A model generated the notes under the pieces. It had not been told where the DNA came from and did no database searches. It saw only the letters and a list, made by a program, of their open reading frames with translations. From Luteibacter sp. dw_328 (GTDB lineage: Bacteria; Pseudomonadota; Gammaproteobacteria; Xanthomonadales; Rhodanobacteraceae), in assembly GCF_018449605.1 (NCBI RefSeq), contig NZ_JAAVUW010000001.1:868001-932000 (forward strand): DNA of 64,000 nucleotides, given 5' to 3'. The translations under genes were made by a program, and so were the position numbers. Numbering within the stretch: position 1 is the stretch's first letter; each line of letters begins with the position of its first letter. Shown in pieces: positions 15,334-25,300 of this stretch.

Positions 15334-17805
15334 ATGCGCAATTCGCTCGCCCTTTGCATCGCCCTCGCTATCGCGGGCACCCCCTTCGTACCCACGACGG
15401 CGTTGGCGGCCACGCAGCCCATCGGCGCCATGCCACTGGCCCAGGCGCTCGATCGATTCGCGCACGAAGCGGGCTGGCAGGTCGTCTACGGCGCCGAGGT
15501 TCCCGACGGCTTGCGCAGTCACACCGCTCCCGGCGGCGTGCCGGCCGCCGAGCAGCTGTCCGCTTTGCTGGCGGGTACCGGCATGACGTACCGCTTCGTC
15601 ACCCCGACCACGGTGACCATCGTGCCGGGAAACGTCGGAGCCGGCCCGGCGCCGGCAGCAGCGCCACTCCCCGCGATCGACACCCGTGACGAGGCGCAGA
15701 AGCTCGCACCGATCAGCGTTCACGCCAATGCGGTGGATACGCTGGCACCGAGCGCCGCGCCGCTGGACGCTACCCAGCCTACCTCGGTGATCGACGAGCG
15801 ATTCATTCGCGATGGACTGCGTTTCAATGCCAATTTCGACGACATCATCAAGTACGCCCCCAGCGTGACCGTCACCTCGCCGGAAGGTCCGGGTCTGGGC
15901 AAGAATGAAGGCATCAGTATCCGCGGCTTCCAGGACGGCCAGTTCAATATCACCTTCGATGGCATCCCCTTCGGCGACGCCAGCGACCTGCACCACACCA
16001 CCTCGGCATACTTCAACAACCACGTACTCGGCCAGGCGGAAATCGACCGCGGTCCGGGCGGCGGAAGCACGCTCGGCAATGCGACGTTCGGCGGCACGGT
16101 GGCACTGCGTTCACGCGATCCTTCGGACGAGCCGGGTATCACGCCGTACCTCACGTTGGGGAGCTGGAACACCCGCGCCGGTGGCGTGACCGCGGATGAA
16201 ACGGTGGGCAACACGCGGGTCTTCGCGGACATTTCCAAGGAGTCGAGCGACACCTACCTCAAAGGCACCGACGACAAGCGCGACCATGTCTTCATCAAGA
16301 CGATCAGCCAGCTGGGCGACGTGACCAGCCTCACCTTCGTCACCAGCTACAACCGCGAACACCAGAACACCGTGCAGGGCGCGACGAAGGAGGAGATCGA
16401 CCGTGACGGGTGGCGCTTCGGGCTCGGTAACGATCCGACCGTGCAGAACTACAAAGGCGCCAATAACGCGGCCTACTATTCCAGTTTCACCTATGTCGGG
16501 CTGACCAGCCAGGTGGCCGGCTGGGATGTCGACGATAAGCTGTACCTCAATACCTTCGATCACTGGGCGCGCAAGACCGCCGACGCTTCGGACATCGATC
16601 CCGCCGACAACGGGGTCACCTTCTACGACGCGAAAGGCAAGAAGGTCGCGACATCGAAGACCGACCTGCCGGGCAAGCTCGCCGATTCCGGCTTCCATGC
16701 CTTCGGCAACGTACTTCGCCTCGGTCGCGACCTGGGTGACGGCACGCTGCTCACGGGTATCTGGCTGGAGCGCAGCCTGGATGCGCGGTACCAGTATCCA
16801 GTCGACCTGACGACCGGTGCGAAGACGGGCACCAAGTATGGCCCTGTCGACAACTACCTTCTCGACGATCGCACGGACACGGTGCAGCCTTATCTTCAGT
16901 ACGACTGGAAGGTGACCGACGCCATCACCGTGAGCCCGGGCGTGCGCTATTCCGAGGTGACGCGCAGCATCGATGCACCGCTGAACAAGGTATCGCCGCC
17001 GGTGCCGCTCAGCGCCGAAGTCACCTACCACGCCGCCCTGCCGTCGATCAGCGTGCATGATCGCCTCAGCGACTCGTGGAGCGCGTATGCGCAGGCTGCC
17101 GAGGGCTTCCTCGCACCGCCGATCGATGTGATCCAGGTCAACGGCTCGCACGGCCTGCAACCGGAGAAGACGAAGAACTACCAGCTCGGCACGGCTTATG
17201 CGTCAAGCAAGCTCACCTTCGGCGCTGATGTCTACTACATCAACTTCTCCAACTTCATCACGGAAACCCAGGTCACAACCGACAACGGCAACGAGGACAC
17301 CTTCATCAATGGTGGCGGCGCCATCTACAAGGGTGCCGAAATGGAAGCCACCTTCGCCCTCACACGTGCCTTGAGCCTTTACGGCAACGCCAGCTACAAC
17401 AAGGCGACCTACAAAGGCAGCAGCGTGCAGGTCGCCGGTACGCCCAAGGTCACGGCGGCCCTGGGTCTGCTCTACAGCAACACCAATGGCTACTTCGGCT
17501 CGCTGATGGGCAAGTTCCTTGGCCACCAGTATGGACTGGACAACACGACCGATGACGCCGGTAATATCCAGTTCGCCAATGACCAGCGCATCGCCGGCTA
17601 CTTCAGCGTCGACGCCGCGGCAGGCTACCGGACGGACAAGGGCCCGGCAGGCACCAAGGGCTACTCGATCAGCGTCGACGTCAATAACCTGTTCAACGTG
17701 CACAAGCTCACCGGCTACGCAGGGACGCAGGCGGTGAGTGGCGATCCGCTCTACTTCGGCCTGCCTGGCCGCGGCATCTTCCTCGACCTGTCGGTGAAAC
17801 TATGA
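15334..17805 (+). CDS. TonB-dependent outer membrane receptor with STN signalling domain
   Basis: 823 residues. A signal peptide (RNSLALCIALAIAGTPFVPTTALA) is followed by an STN domain (~residues 28-95: GAMPLAQALDRFAHEAGWQVVYGAEVP...GMTYRFVTPTTVTIVPG), which contacts FecR. The plug follows (DDIIKYAPSVTVTSPEG...ISIRGFQDGQFNITFDGIPFGD), then a 22-strand barrel ending in the terminal aromatic motif GIFLDLSVKL. It takes up a ligand across the outer membrane using TonB energy and reports occupancy to the sigma/anti-sigma pair. The ligand is not readable from sequence; the translationally coupled phytase suggests phytate, an inositol phosphate or an iron complex of these. The ATG at 15334 gives a clean signal peptide; an upstream in-frame start at 15253 does not. 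Confidence 0.93.
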   Translation: MRNSLALCIALAIAGTPFVPTTALAATQPIGAMPLAQALDRFAHEAGWQVVYGAEVPDGLRSHTAPGGVPAAEQLSALLAGTGMTYRFVTPTTVTIVPGNVGAGPAPAAAPLPAIDTRDEAQKLAPISVHANAVDTLAPSAAPLDATQPTSVIDERFIRDGLRFNANFDDIIKYAPSVTVTSPEGPGLGKNEGISIRGFQDGQFNITFDGIPFGDASDLHHTTSAYFNNHVLGQAEIDRGPGGGSTLGNATFGGTVALRSRDPSDEPGITPYLTLGSWNTRAGGVTADETVGNTRVFADISKESSDTYLKGTDDKRDHVFIKTISQLGDVTSLTFVTSYNREHQNTVQGATKEEIDRDGWRFGLGNDPTVQNYKGANNAAYYSSFTYVGLTSQVAGWDVDDKLYLNTFDHWARKTADASDIDPADNGVTFYDAKGKKVATSKTDLPGKLADSGFHAFGNVLRLGRDLGDGTLLTGIWLERSLDARYQYPVDLTTGAKTGTKYGPVDNYLLDDRTDTVQPYLQYDWKVTDAITVSPGVRYSEVTRSIDAPLNKVSPPVPLSAEVTYHAALPSISVHDRLSDSWSAYAQAAEGFLAPPIDVIQVNGSHGLQPEKTKNYQLGTAYASSKLTFGADVYYINFSNFITETQVTTDNGNEDTFINGGGAIYKGAEMEATFALTRALSLYGNASYNKATYKGSSVQVAGTPKVTAALGLLYSNTNGYFGSLMGKFLGHQYGLDNTTDDAGNIQFANDQRIAGYFSVDAAAGYRTDKGPAGTKGYSISVDVNNLFNVHKLTGYAGTQAVSGDPLYFGLPGRGIFLDLSVKL

Positions 17806-19055
17806 GACGCGCGCTCGCACTTCTCTTCTCACTCGCCGCGGCGACGGCATGCGCCGCCCACGCGCCGTCTGCCGAAACCACGCAGATCGACATCGTGCTG
17901 ATGCGCCACGGTGTCCGATCGCCGACCAAGCCTGCGGAGACCTATGCCGCCTATGCCGAGGGCGAGTGGCCGACGTGGCCGGTCGCGCCGGGCATGCTCA
18001 CGCTGCACGGCCACCAGGGCATGACGGCCATCGGGGGACGCCTTCGCCGGCTGCTCCTGGACGACGGCACGATCGCGGCAACCTGCCCCGAGCCGGCATC
18101 GTTCGTGGTGATCGGCGACAGCACGCCGCGCAACCTCGAGAGCGCCGGTGCGCTCGTCGCGGGTCTGGCACCGGGATGCCACGGCTCCTTCCTCGCTGTC
18201 GCGGGGGCAGCGAACAATCCGCTCTTCCACTTCGTCAAGGACACGGGCAAGGGCAAGGCAGACGAGGATGACGACGATGCTGCCGTGGACGCGCCCTCCC
18301 CGCCGCCCGCACTCGCCGAACTGCAGACGGTCCTTCTCGGCTGCACGCCGGCCGCTTGTGCCGACGTCGCGGCAACACGGCACAAGAAGCTGCTTCTGGA
18401 TGCTCCCGACCATGTAGCCAAAGCCATGAAGCTCGCTGGCACGCTCAGCGAGAACCTTATGCTTGGCTATGTCGAAGGCCTGCCGATGACCGCTGTCGCC
18501 TTCGGACGCGCGGATGCCACTGTGCTCGGTCGCCTGATCACCCTGCACAACGCGCAGTTCGCCGCAACGAAGAAATCCATGCCCACCGCTGCGAATGCCG
18601 GTTCCAACCTCGTCGCACACATCGTCGCCAGCCTGGATGCCGCGCACGGAACCCAGCCTGGCGTCGCCCCGCTATCGACCTCCGGCCACGGTGTCGTCAT
18701 CCTGGTCGGGCACGACACCAACCTCGCCAACGTTGCCGGCGTCCTCGGCCTGGACTGGCACGACGAGCAGGTGCCCGACGATTATCCGCCTGGAGGTGCG
18801 CTGGTCTTCAGCCTGGTCCACCGCAAAACGGGGGACATCGTCCGCGTCCGCAGCCTGATGCCGTCCATGGATGCGCTTCGCGCCAATCATTTCGACGATG
18901 TCACGGCGAAAGCCGTTCGTTTACAAGGTTGTCGCGTGATCGGCGAGTGCACCGTCGGGGAATTCGACGTGCTCGCGCGCAAGGCTGTGGATCCGGCACG
19001 TGTGGATCCGTCGCTACCCGCCATGACCGCGACTCAGGGGGAGAACAGGAAGTAG
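17802..19055 (+). CDS. Histidine acid phosphatase / phytase (branch 2, AppA-like)
   Basis: 417 residues with a signal peptide (about 1-21). The catalytic RHGVRSPT motif has Arg35 and nucleophilic His36; the proton-donor HDT motif starts at His304 (LVGHDTNLANV). This pair defines branch 2 histidine phosphatases such as AppA phytase and glucose-1-phosphatase, which strip phosphate from phytate or sugar phosphates in the periplasm. An acidic Asp/Glu/Lys-rich insert (GKGKADEDDDDAAVDAPSPPP, ~residues 148-168) may form a surface loop. Its ATG overlaps the receptor's TGA, so the two are translationally coupled. The gene ends 22 bp inside the converging antiporter gene. Confidence 0.92.
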   Translation: MRRALALLFSLAAATACAAHAPSAETTQIDIVLMRHGVRSPTKPAETYAAYAEGEWPTWPVAPGMLTLHGHQGMTAIGGRLRRLLLDDGTIAATCPEPASFVVIGDSTPRNLESAGALVAGLAPGCHGSFLAVAGAANNPLFHFVKDTGKGKADEDDDDAAVDAPSPPPALAELQTVLLGCTPAACADVAATRHKKLLLDAPDHVAKAMKLAGTLSENLMLGYVEGLPMTAVAFGRADATVLGRLITLHNAQFAATKKSMPTAANAGSNLVAHIVASLDAAHGTQPGVAPLSTSGHGVVILVGHDTNLANVAGVLGLDWHDEQVPDDYPPGGALVFSLVHRKTGDIVRVRSLMPSMDALRANHFDDVTAKAVRLQGCRVIGECTVGEFDVLARKAVDPARVDPSLPAMTATQGENRK

Positions 19056-20143
19056 ACGAAGCACACGAAGATCGTCAGGTGCACCGCGCCCTGGAGCAGG
19101 TGCGTCCTGGCGCTCGAAAACGTGAGCAGGGAGAGCACAAGCGTCAGGACGAACAGGATCAGGTCGGTGTGTTCCAGTCCGAGGATGACCGGGTGGTGGG
19201 TCATCTGGCCAATCAGCAGGATGGCCGGAATGGTCAGGCCGATCGTGGACAGCACCGAGCCGAGGAAGATGTTCACGGCGCGCTGCAGGTCGTTACGGCT
19301 TGCCGCGCGAATCGCCCCCATGCCCTCGGGCAAGGCGACGAGGATCGCCATGGTGAGTCCGCCCATGGCGGCCGGGGCATTCAGCGTCTCCACGACGTAA
19401 TCGACGGGGATAGCGAGCTGGTCGACCAGGAAGACCACGGGAATCATGTAGGCGATGAGCAGCGCCGCGGATACGAGGGGCCCGTGGCGCGACGGCACCT
19501 CCGTGTCGCTGTCGCGAGCCGTGGATGCATCCGTGGTGAAGTACCCCTTCATGCGTTTCGTCTGCAGGCCGAGGAAGGTCGCGTACAACGTGAGTATCGC
19601 GACCACCAGGAACATCTGGTGAGCGAACGGCAACGGCGACCCCTCCGCCACGTTCGTGAACCGGGGCAACACCAGGCCGAGTACGCCCAGGGGAATGATC
19701 AGGCCAAGGTAGGCATTCGCACCCTGAAGGTTGTAAGCCTGCTCGCGGTGTTTCCATCCGCCCCACAGCAGCGACAGGCCGACCATGCCGTTGAGCACGA
19801 TCATGGTCACCGAGAACAAGGTATCGCGTGCCAGCGTGGGGTTGTTCGCTCCGTGCAGCATGACGGCCGAGATGCTCATGATCTCGATGGACGTCACCGC
19901 GATGGTGAGCACCAGCGTGCCGAGCGGTTCGCCCAGATGATGGGCCAGTCGCTCCGCGTGCCTCAGCACGGCGAGGGCGGAGCCGAGGATGACGACGAAC
20001 AGCCAGACAAACATCAGGATGAGCCACGCCCGCGACTCGAGGCCGGCCAGGAGTGAGTCATGCATGCCCAGGAAAACCGCGCAGGTCGCAACGGTGATCA
20101 CCAGGAACCATTCCTGTCGCGCTAACGCGCTCGGTGCATTCAT
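19034..20143 (-). CDS. chaA: Calcium/proton antiporter, ChaA-like (CaCA superfamily)
   Basis: 369 residues with about 11 membrane helices in two inverted halves. Each half holds an alpha-repeat with its cation-binding glutamate: LTIAVTSIEIMSISAVMLHGANNPTLARDT in the first and ILVALPEGMGAIRAASRNDLQRAVNIFLGSVLSTIGLTIP in the second. A cytoplasmic loop (RMKGYFTTDASTARDSDTEVPSRHG) separates them. It exports Ca2+ (in E. coli also Na+ or K+) in exchange for protons at high pH or salt. The start at 20143 is chosen over 20209 because GGAG lies nine bases upstream and the shorter protein starts at the family's usual position. Confidence 0.9.
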   Translation of the reverse strand: MNAPSALARQEWFLVITVATCAVFLGMHDSLLAGLESRAWLILMFVWLFVVILGSALAVLRHAERLAHHLGEPLGTLVLTIAVTSIEIMSISAVMLHGANNPTLARDTLFSVTMIVLNGMVGLSLLWGGWKHREQAYNLQGANAYLGLIIPLGVLGLVLPRFTNVAEGSPLPFAHQMFLVVAILTLYATFLGLQTKRMKGYFTTDASTARDSDTEVPSRHGPLVSAALLIAYMIPVVFLVDQLAIPVDYVVETLNAPAAMGGLTMAILVALPEGMGAIRAASRNDLQRAVNIFLGSVLSTIGLTIPAILLIGQMTHHPVILGLEHTDLILFVLTLVLSLLTFSSARTHLLQGAVHLTIFVCFVYFLFSP

Positions 20144-20307
20144 GCCTACTCCACGAAGGACAGCTGGCGGACCCTGCCTTAACGTGCCCCACGTCGCACC
20201 GATTGGCAAGCAAGGCCAGTAGAACTACCTAACCGCGAAGCGTGATCCTACGCTCGCCCGCGGGCCGCCGGGTGGACGACGATGCGAGCTCACAAAGGAG
20301 CCCTCCC

Positions 20308-20925
20308 ATGCGCAAGCTGACGTTCTTCGTGATTCCCGCCCTCGGCCTCGCGTTGGCCATGCCACTGGCCGCTGGCGCCCAGACCCAGGCTCCGGCGCCG
20401 GCCTCCAGCACTGGCGGCGGCTCGTTCGAACTGGTCCGCGAACAGGAAGTCCAGACGGCCACCGTGGTCGACATCGACAAGCAGAGCCGCTTCGTCACCC
20501 TGCGCGAAGGCAAGGGAACCAGGCGCGAGTTCACTATCGAAGCCGGTCCGGAGGTACGCAACTTCGACCAGCTGAAGGTCGGCGATGTGGTGATCGCGAC
20601 CTACCAGGCCGCAGCGGCGCTGGAGATACTACCTGCCGGAAGCGCATCGACGGGCGAGGTCACCAGCGCCGACGCGGCTCGTGCGCCCCAGGGCACGCTG
20701 CCGGGCGCCGCGGTGCAGCAGTCGATTTCGATCACCAGCAAATTGACTGCCATCGACCTGAAGAAACACACCGTCACGCTGCAGGGTCCCGATGGCAAGC
20801 AGCGCGTGATCGAGGTGAAGGACCCGGAGCGCCAGGCCCGCATGGCCAAACTGCGTGTCGGTGACCTGGTCCGTATCACCTATGTGGAAGCGGTAGCGAT
20901 CGACGTGACGCCCAAGCCTCACTAA
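20308..20925 (+). CDS. Secreted protein with two tandem SH3/OB-like repeats, function unknown
   Basis: 205 residues with a signal peptide (KLTFFVIPALGLALAMPLAAGA). The mature part is an internal duplication: VVDIDKQSRFVTLREGKG...LKVGDVVIATYQAAAALEI (~residues 50-110) and LTAIDLKKHTVTLQGPDG...LRVGDLVRITYVEAVAIDV (~145-202). Each copy is a small beta-barrel of the DUF5666-like sort. GGAG is nine bases before the chosen ATG. Divergent from the antiporter and converging on the efflux operon, so probably a single-gene unit. No function can be assigned; periplasmic location is likely. Confidence 0.78.
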   Translation: MRKLTFFVIPALGLALAMPLAAGAQTQAPAPASSTGGGSFELVREQEVQTATVVDIDKQSRFVTLREGKGTRREFTIEAGPEVRNFDQLKVGDVVIATYQAAAALEILPAGSASTGEVTSADAARAPQGTLPGAAVQQSISITSKLTAIDLKKHTVTLQGPDGKQRVIEVKDPERQARMAKLRVGDLVRITYVEAVAIDVTPKPH

Positions 20926-20953
20926 AAAACGTCACGGCGACCGGCATCGATCC

Positions 20954-22366
20954 TCAGGGCGACGGCACCGGGCCGCCGGTGTCGCCGATCAGGGACACGG
21001 CATCGAGCAGGCGCTGCTCGCGTACATCGAGCGCGTTCTGCTGGGTGCTGTACAGCGTGGTCTGCGCCGTAACGGCGGTGGTGTAGTCGACCGTACCCGC
21101 CTTGTATTCGTTGAAGGCAATCTCCGAACCTCGCGTAGCATCGCTCACCGCGGCGTCGAGCACCTCGGCCTGCTGGGCCAGGATGCGGATGCCGGCAAGA
21201 TCGTCCTCGACGTTCTGCAGCGCCGTGAGTACCGTGCCACGATAGTTCGCCACGGACGCTTCATAGGACGCACGCGCCGCCGCGACCTGGCCATGCCGCG
21301 CACCGGCGTCGAAGATCGTCTCGCTCACGTCGGCACCCAGCGACCAGACGTGATTGGCCACGTGTAACAGGCCGGCCAGGGGCGATTGCGAGAATCCATC
21401 CGCACCGGAAAGCGTGATATCCGGATAGTAGGCGGCCACCGCGACGCCGATCGCGGCATTCTGCGCGGCCATGTCCCGTTCGGCGACGGCGATGTCCGGC
21501 CGACGCTGGAGCAGCGTCGACGGCATCCCGACCGGAACCGAGGGTAAGGTCGGCAGTGCGGTGCTATGGGGAATGTCGAGTTCCTCGGGGGTCTTGCCAA
21601 CCAGCACGGCAATCGCGTGCGCGTATCGCGCCCGTGAGACACCTAGCGCGATCAGACTTGACTGCGCGTTCTCCAGTTGCGTGCGCGCTGCAATGACGTC
21701 CGACGGCGGCGTGATACCGGCGTTGCCCTGGTTGGCCACGACGCGCAGGAACTCCTTGTAGGCATCGACGGTATGCGTCAGCAGATCGATATTGGCGTCG
21801 GTGACGCGAAGGTCGATCACCGCCGTGGCCAGCGCCACCTGCTCGGTCAGCGTGGCGTTGGCGAGGGTCGCGGCTCCGGCGTCGGCCGTCGCCCTGCTTT
21901 CTTCGACGGCACGACGCGTCTTACCCCAGAAGTCGGGCGCCCAGCTCACGTTGCCTTCCAGCGAACCCGCCGTGCGGATGCCCGGATTCACCGAAATGCT
22001 GTTACCCGTGCCGTTGCTGGCGCTGCGCTGCTTCGTGGCGGATCCGGTCACACCGATGGTCGGGAACAGCCCGCTACGTGCGATCTGTACCTCCGCCAGC
22101 GCCTCCTGATAGTTCGCGTAGCTCTGGCGCACGGTCTGGTTCGACACCGACACCATCGGTTCGAGCTGGTCGAGCAACGGGTCGTGGAACACCGCCCACC
22201 AGTCGCCCTTCGGCGCGGCGTCGTCGGGTTGGGCCGGACTCCAGCCCGGCGTCTCCTTGAAGGCGACGGGCATGGCGACATTGGGCTTCTTGTAGTCGGG
22301 GCCGACCATGCACCCGTGCAGTAACCACGCGATCGACGCGACGAGGAGGGTTCGGGAAGTCTTCAT
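20954..22366 (-). CDS. RND efflux outer membrane factor, NodT-type lipoprotein
   Basis: 470 residues. The signal peptide ends in a lipobox, WLLHGC, followed by MVGPDYKKPNVAMPVAF, the typical NodT/OprM opening. Two repeats of long helices plus beta strands build the TolC-like trimeric tunnel (ANYQEALAEVQIARSGLFPTIGV; EARATADAGAATLANATLTEQVALATAVIDLR; LLQRRPDIAVAERDMAAQNAAIGVAVAAYYPDITL). It is the last gene of the efflux operon; its ATG overlaps the pump's TGA, which fixes the start at 22366 rather than the upstream ATG. It conducts drugs handed over by the two RND pumps through the outer membrane. Confidence 0.93.
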   Translation of the reverse strand: MKTSRTLLVASIAWLLHGCMVGPDYKKPNVAMPVAFKETPGWSPAQPDDAAPKGDWWAVFHDPLLDQLEPMVSVSNQTVRQSYANYQEALAEVQIARSGLFPTIGVTGSATKQRSASNGTGNSISVNPGIRTAGSLEGNVSWAPDFWGKTRRAVEESRATADAGAATLANATLTEQVALATAVIDLRVTDANIDLLTHTVDAYKEFLRVVANQGNAGITPPSDVIAARTQLENAQSSLIALGVSRARYAHAIAVLVGKTPEELDIPHSTALPTLPSVPVGMPSTLLQRRPDIAVAERDMAAQNAAIGVAVAAYYPDITLSGADGFSQSPLAGLLHVANHVWSLGADVSETIFDAGARHGQVAAARASYEASVANYRGTVLTALQNVEDDLAGIRILAQQAEVLDAAVSDATRGSEIAFNEYKAGTVDYTTAVTAQTTLYSTQQNALDVREQRLLDAVSLIGDTGGPVPSP

Positions 22367-25300
22367 AGGGCTGTGCTCGCGTCGACGTGGTTCCATGGCA
22401 GGCGGGCATTCCACCGTGCCAGCCTGGCGCGGAAACCGTCCAGGTAGAGATAGATCACCGGAGTGGTGTAAAGCGTGACGATCTGGCTGAGGATCAGTCC
22501 GCCCATGACGGTAATGCCCAGCGGCTGGCGCAACGAAGCGCCCTGCCCGATACCGATCGCCAGCGGCACCGCGCCAAGAACGGCAGCCGCGGTGGTCATC
22601 ATGATCGGGCGCAGGCGGATCACGGCCGCGTTGTGGATCGCCTCGCGCGCGCCGAGGCCCTCGTCGCGCTGCAAGTGAATGGCCACGTCGATCATCATGA
22701 TCGCGTTCTTCTTCACGATGCCGATCAGCAGGATGATGCCGATCATGGCGATGACCGAGAATGGCGTGCCGAAGATAAGCAGGGCCAGCGTCGCACCGAT
22801 ACCGGCCGAGGGCAGTGTCGACAGGATGGTCAACGGGTGCACCGTGTTCTCGTAGAGGACACCGAGCACGATGTACACCGCCACCAACGCCGCGATGATG
22901 AGCAGCGGCATCGTCGACATGGACTGACCGTACACCTGCGCCGCGCCGGCAAAGCTGCCATGCACCGAAGCCGGCAGACCGATCTGTTGGGAGACCTGGC
23001 CGATGATGGTCGAGGCCTGGCTGAGCGAACCGCCGGGCGGCAAGTTGAAGGAAACCGTTGCGGCGACCAGCCCGTCCTGATGGCTGACCTGGGTGGCCGT
23101 GTGGTTGCTGACATAGCTGGCGATAGCGGGGAACGGCACCAGCGTCTCCGCCGCCGTGCTGTCCGCGCTGCCGCTGGAACCTCCGCCCTTCGCGTTGGAA
23201 ATGGCGTTGGTGAGCAGGTTGGCCTCGGCATCGGCGTTCTTCGCATTGGTCGACGCGCCCGTGCCCGACGACGTGCTCGTGACGGTCGTGGCCGTGACGC
23301 CCTTCACCAGCGAGCTCGACATCTGCGTCTGCTGCGTGCCGCTCGCGTTACCCGCCGCGGTGCTGAAGCGTATGCGTTCGAGCATCTGCGGGTACTGCCA
23401 GTAGGCAGGGGCGACTTCCATCACCACGTAATACTGGTTGAGCTCGTTGTATACGGTGGACACCGTACGCTGGCCGAAGGCGTCGTACAGGCCAGTGTCG
23501 ATCTGGTTGGGCGCGAAACCATAGCGAGCGGCCGTCGCGCGATCGAAATTCACGTAGATCTGCAAGCCGTGCTGCTGCAGATCCGAGTTGACGTCCGACA
23601 ACCGCTCCTTGCTGAGCGCCGCCACCAGCTTGGGCACCCAGGTAAACAGGGTATCGGGGTCGTCGCTGGTCAGCGTGTACTGGTATTCCGCGGCCGACTG
23701 ACGGCCACCGATGCGCAGGTCCTGCGCGGCCTGCAGCAGCAGGCGCGCGCCGGACACCGCATTGAGCTTCGGGCGCAATCGATCCACCACCTGGGCGGCG
23801 GAAATCTTGCGTTCCGCCAGCGGCTTGAGTTCGATGAAGACGTTGGCGGTATTCAGTGCGCGGCCACCGGTAAAGCCGGCCACGGAAGCCACCGCCGGAT
23901 CCTTCTGCACGATCGCCTGCAGCTGGGCGAGCTTCTTCTCCATGGCCTGGAAGGAGATGCTCTGGTCCGCGATGATCTGGCCCTGGAGGATGCCGTTGTC
24001 CTGTTCGGGAAAGAAGGTCGACGGCACGAAGCGAATCAGGAACACGTTGAGGACGATCAGCCCGATCAGAACCAGCGCGACAAGCAGGCGATGGTCCAGC
24101 GCCGTCGCCAGCGAACGGTCGTAGCCTTGCTTGAACCGCTCGAACTGGCGCTCCGACCAGGCCGCGACGCGACCCGGCGGCCTTGCCGTACCGCGCGCGC
24201 GGAGCACGAAGGCCGCCATCGTCGGCGTCACGGTCAGCGAGATCACCAGGGAAAGCAGGATGGCGATCGACAGCGTCACCGCGAACTCATGGAACAGCAG
24301 GCCGACGATGCCCGGCATCAACAGGATCGGAAGAAACACCGCGATCAATGACAGGCTCATGGAGATCACGGTAAAGCTGACCTCGGCGCTACCGACCAGG
24401 GCCGCTTCGCGCACGTCCATGCCCTCATCCACGTGGCGGACGATGTTCTCCAGCACCACGACCGCATCGTCCACCACGAAGCCGGTGCCGATGGTGAGCG
24501 CCATCAGCGACAGGTTATCGAGGCTGTAGCCGAGCAGGTACATCGGGCCGAACGTGCCCACGATCGAAAGGGGCAACGCGACCGCCGGCACCAGCACGGC
24601 GCGGGGGGACTGCAGGAAGATGAAAACCACGCCGATGACCAGGAGCACGGCGATGAACAGCGTCCGCTCGGTGTCGTCCACCGCGGCATTGACCGACTGC
24701 GAGCGATCCACGGCGATGCCGACGTGGATGTCGTGCGGCAAGGTGGCCTCGACATTCGGGAGGACCTTGCGGATCTGTGCGACGGTCCTGACGATATTGC
24801 TGCCCGGGAGCGGATAGACGATGACGAGTACCGCGTCCTTGCCGTTGTACAGGCCCGCGTTGCGCAGGTTCTCCGCCGAATCGCTCACCTGCGCGACATC
24901 GCGCAGGAAGACCGGTGCCCCCTGCCGATAGGCGACGACGATGTCGCGATACGGAGCGGCCTTGCTGATCTGGTCGTTGGAAAGCACCTCGAAACGCTGG
25001 TCGCCCTGGTCGATATGGCCCTTGGCGCTGTTCGCATTCGCGGAGCTCAGGGACGCGCGGACATCCTCCAGGCCGATGCCGTAGCTATTGAGCTGGTCGG
25101 GCTGCAACTCCACGCGAACCGAGGGCAAGGCGCTGCCGCCCAGCGTGATCTGCCCTACGCCATCCACCTGCGAAAGCTGCTGCTGGAGGATCGAGTTAGC
25201 CGAATCGTAGAGCTGCGCCCGCGTCAACGTCTCCGAAGTCAGCGCCAGCACCATGATCGGGGTATCCGACGGATTGAACTGCCGATACGTCGGATTGTTG

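Noticed and set aside
18356-20056. 566-residue plus-strand open frame
   Set aside because: Overlaps the phytase in another frame and runs antisense through the antiporter; low-quality composition.
22387-24351. 654-residue plus-strand open frame opposite the MdtC gene
   Set aside because: Antisense shadow, Arg/Asp/His/Gln-rich, no motif.
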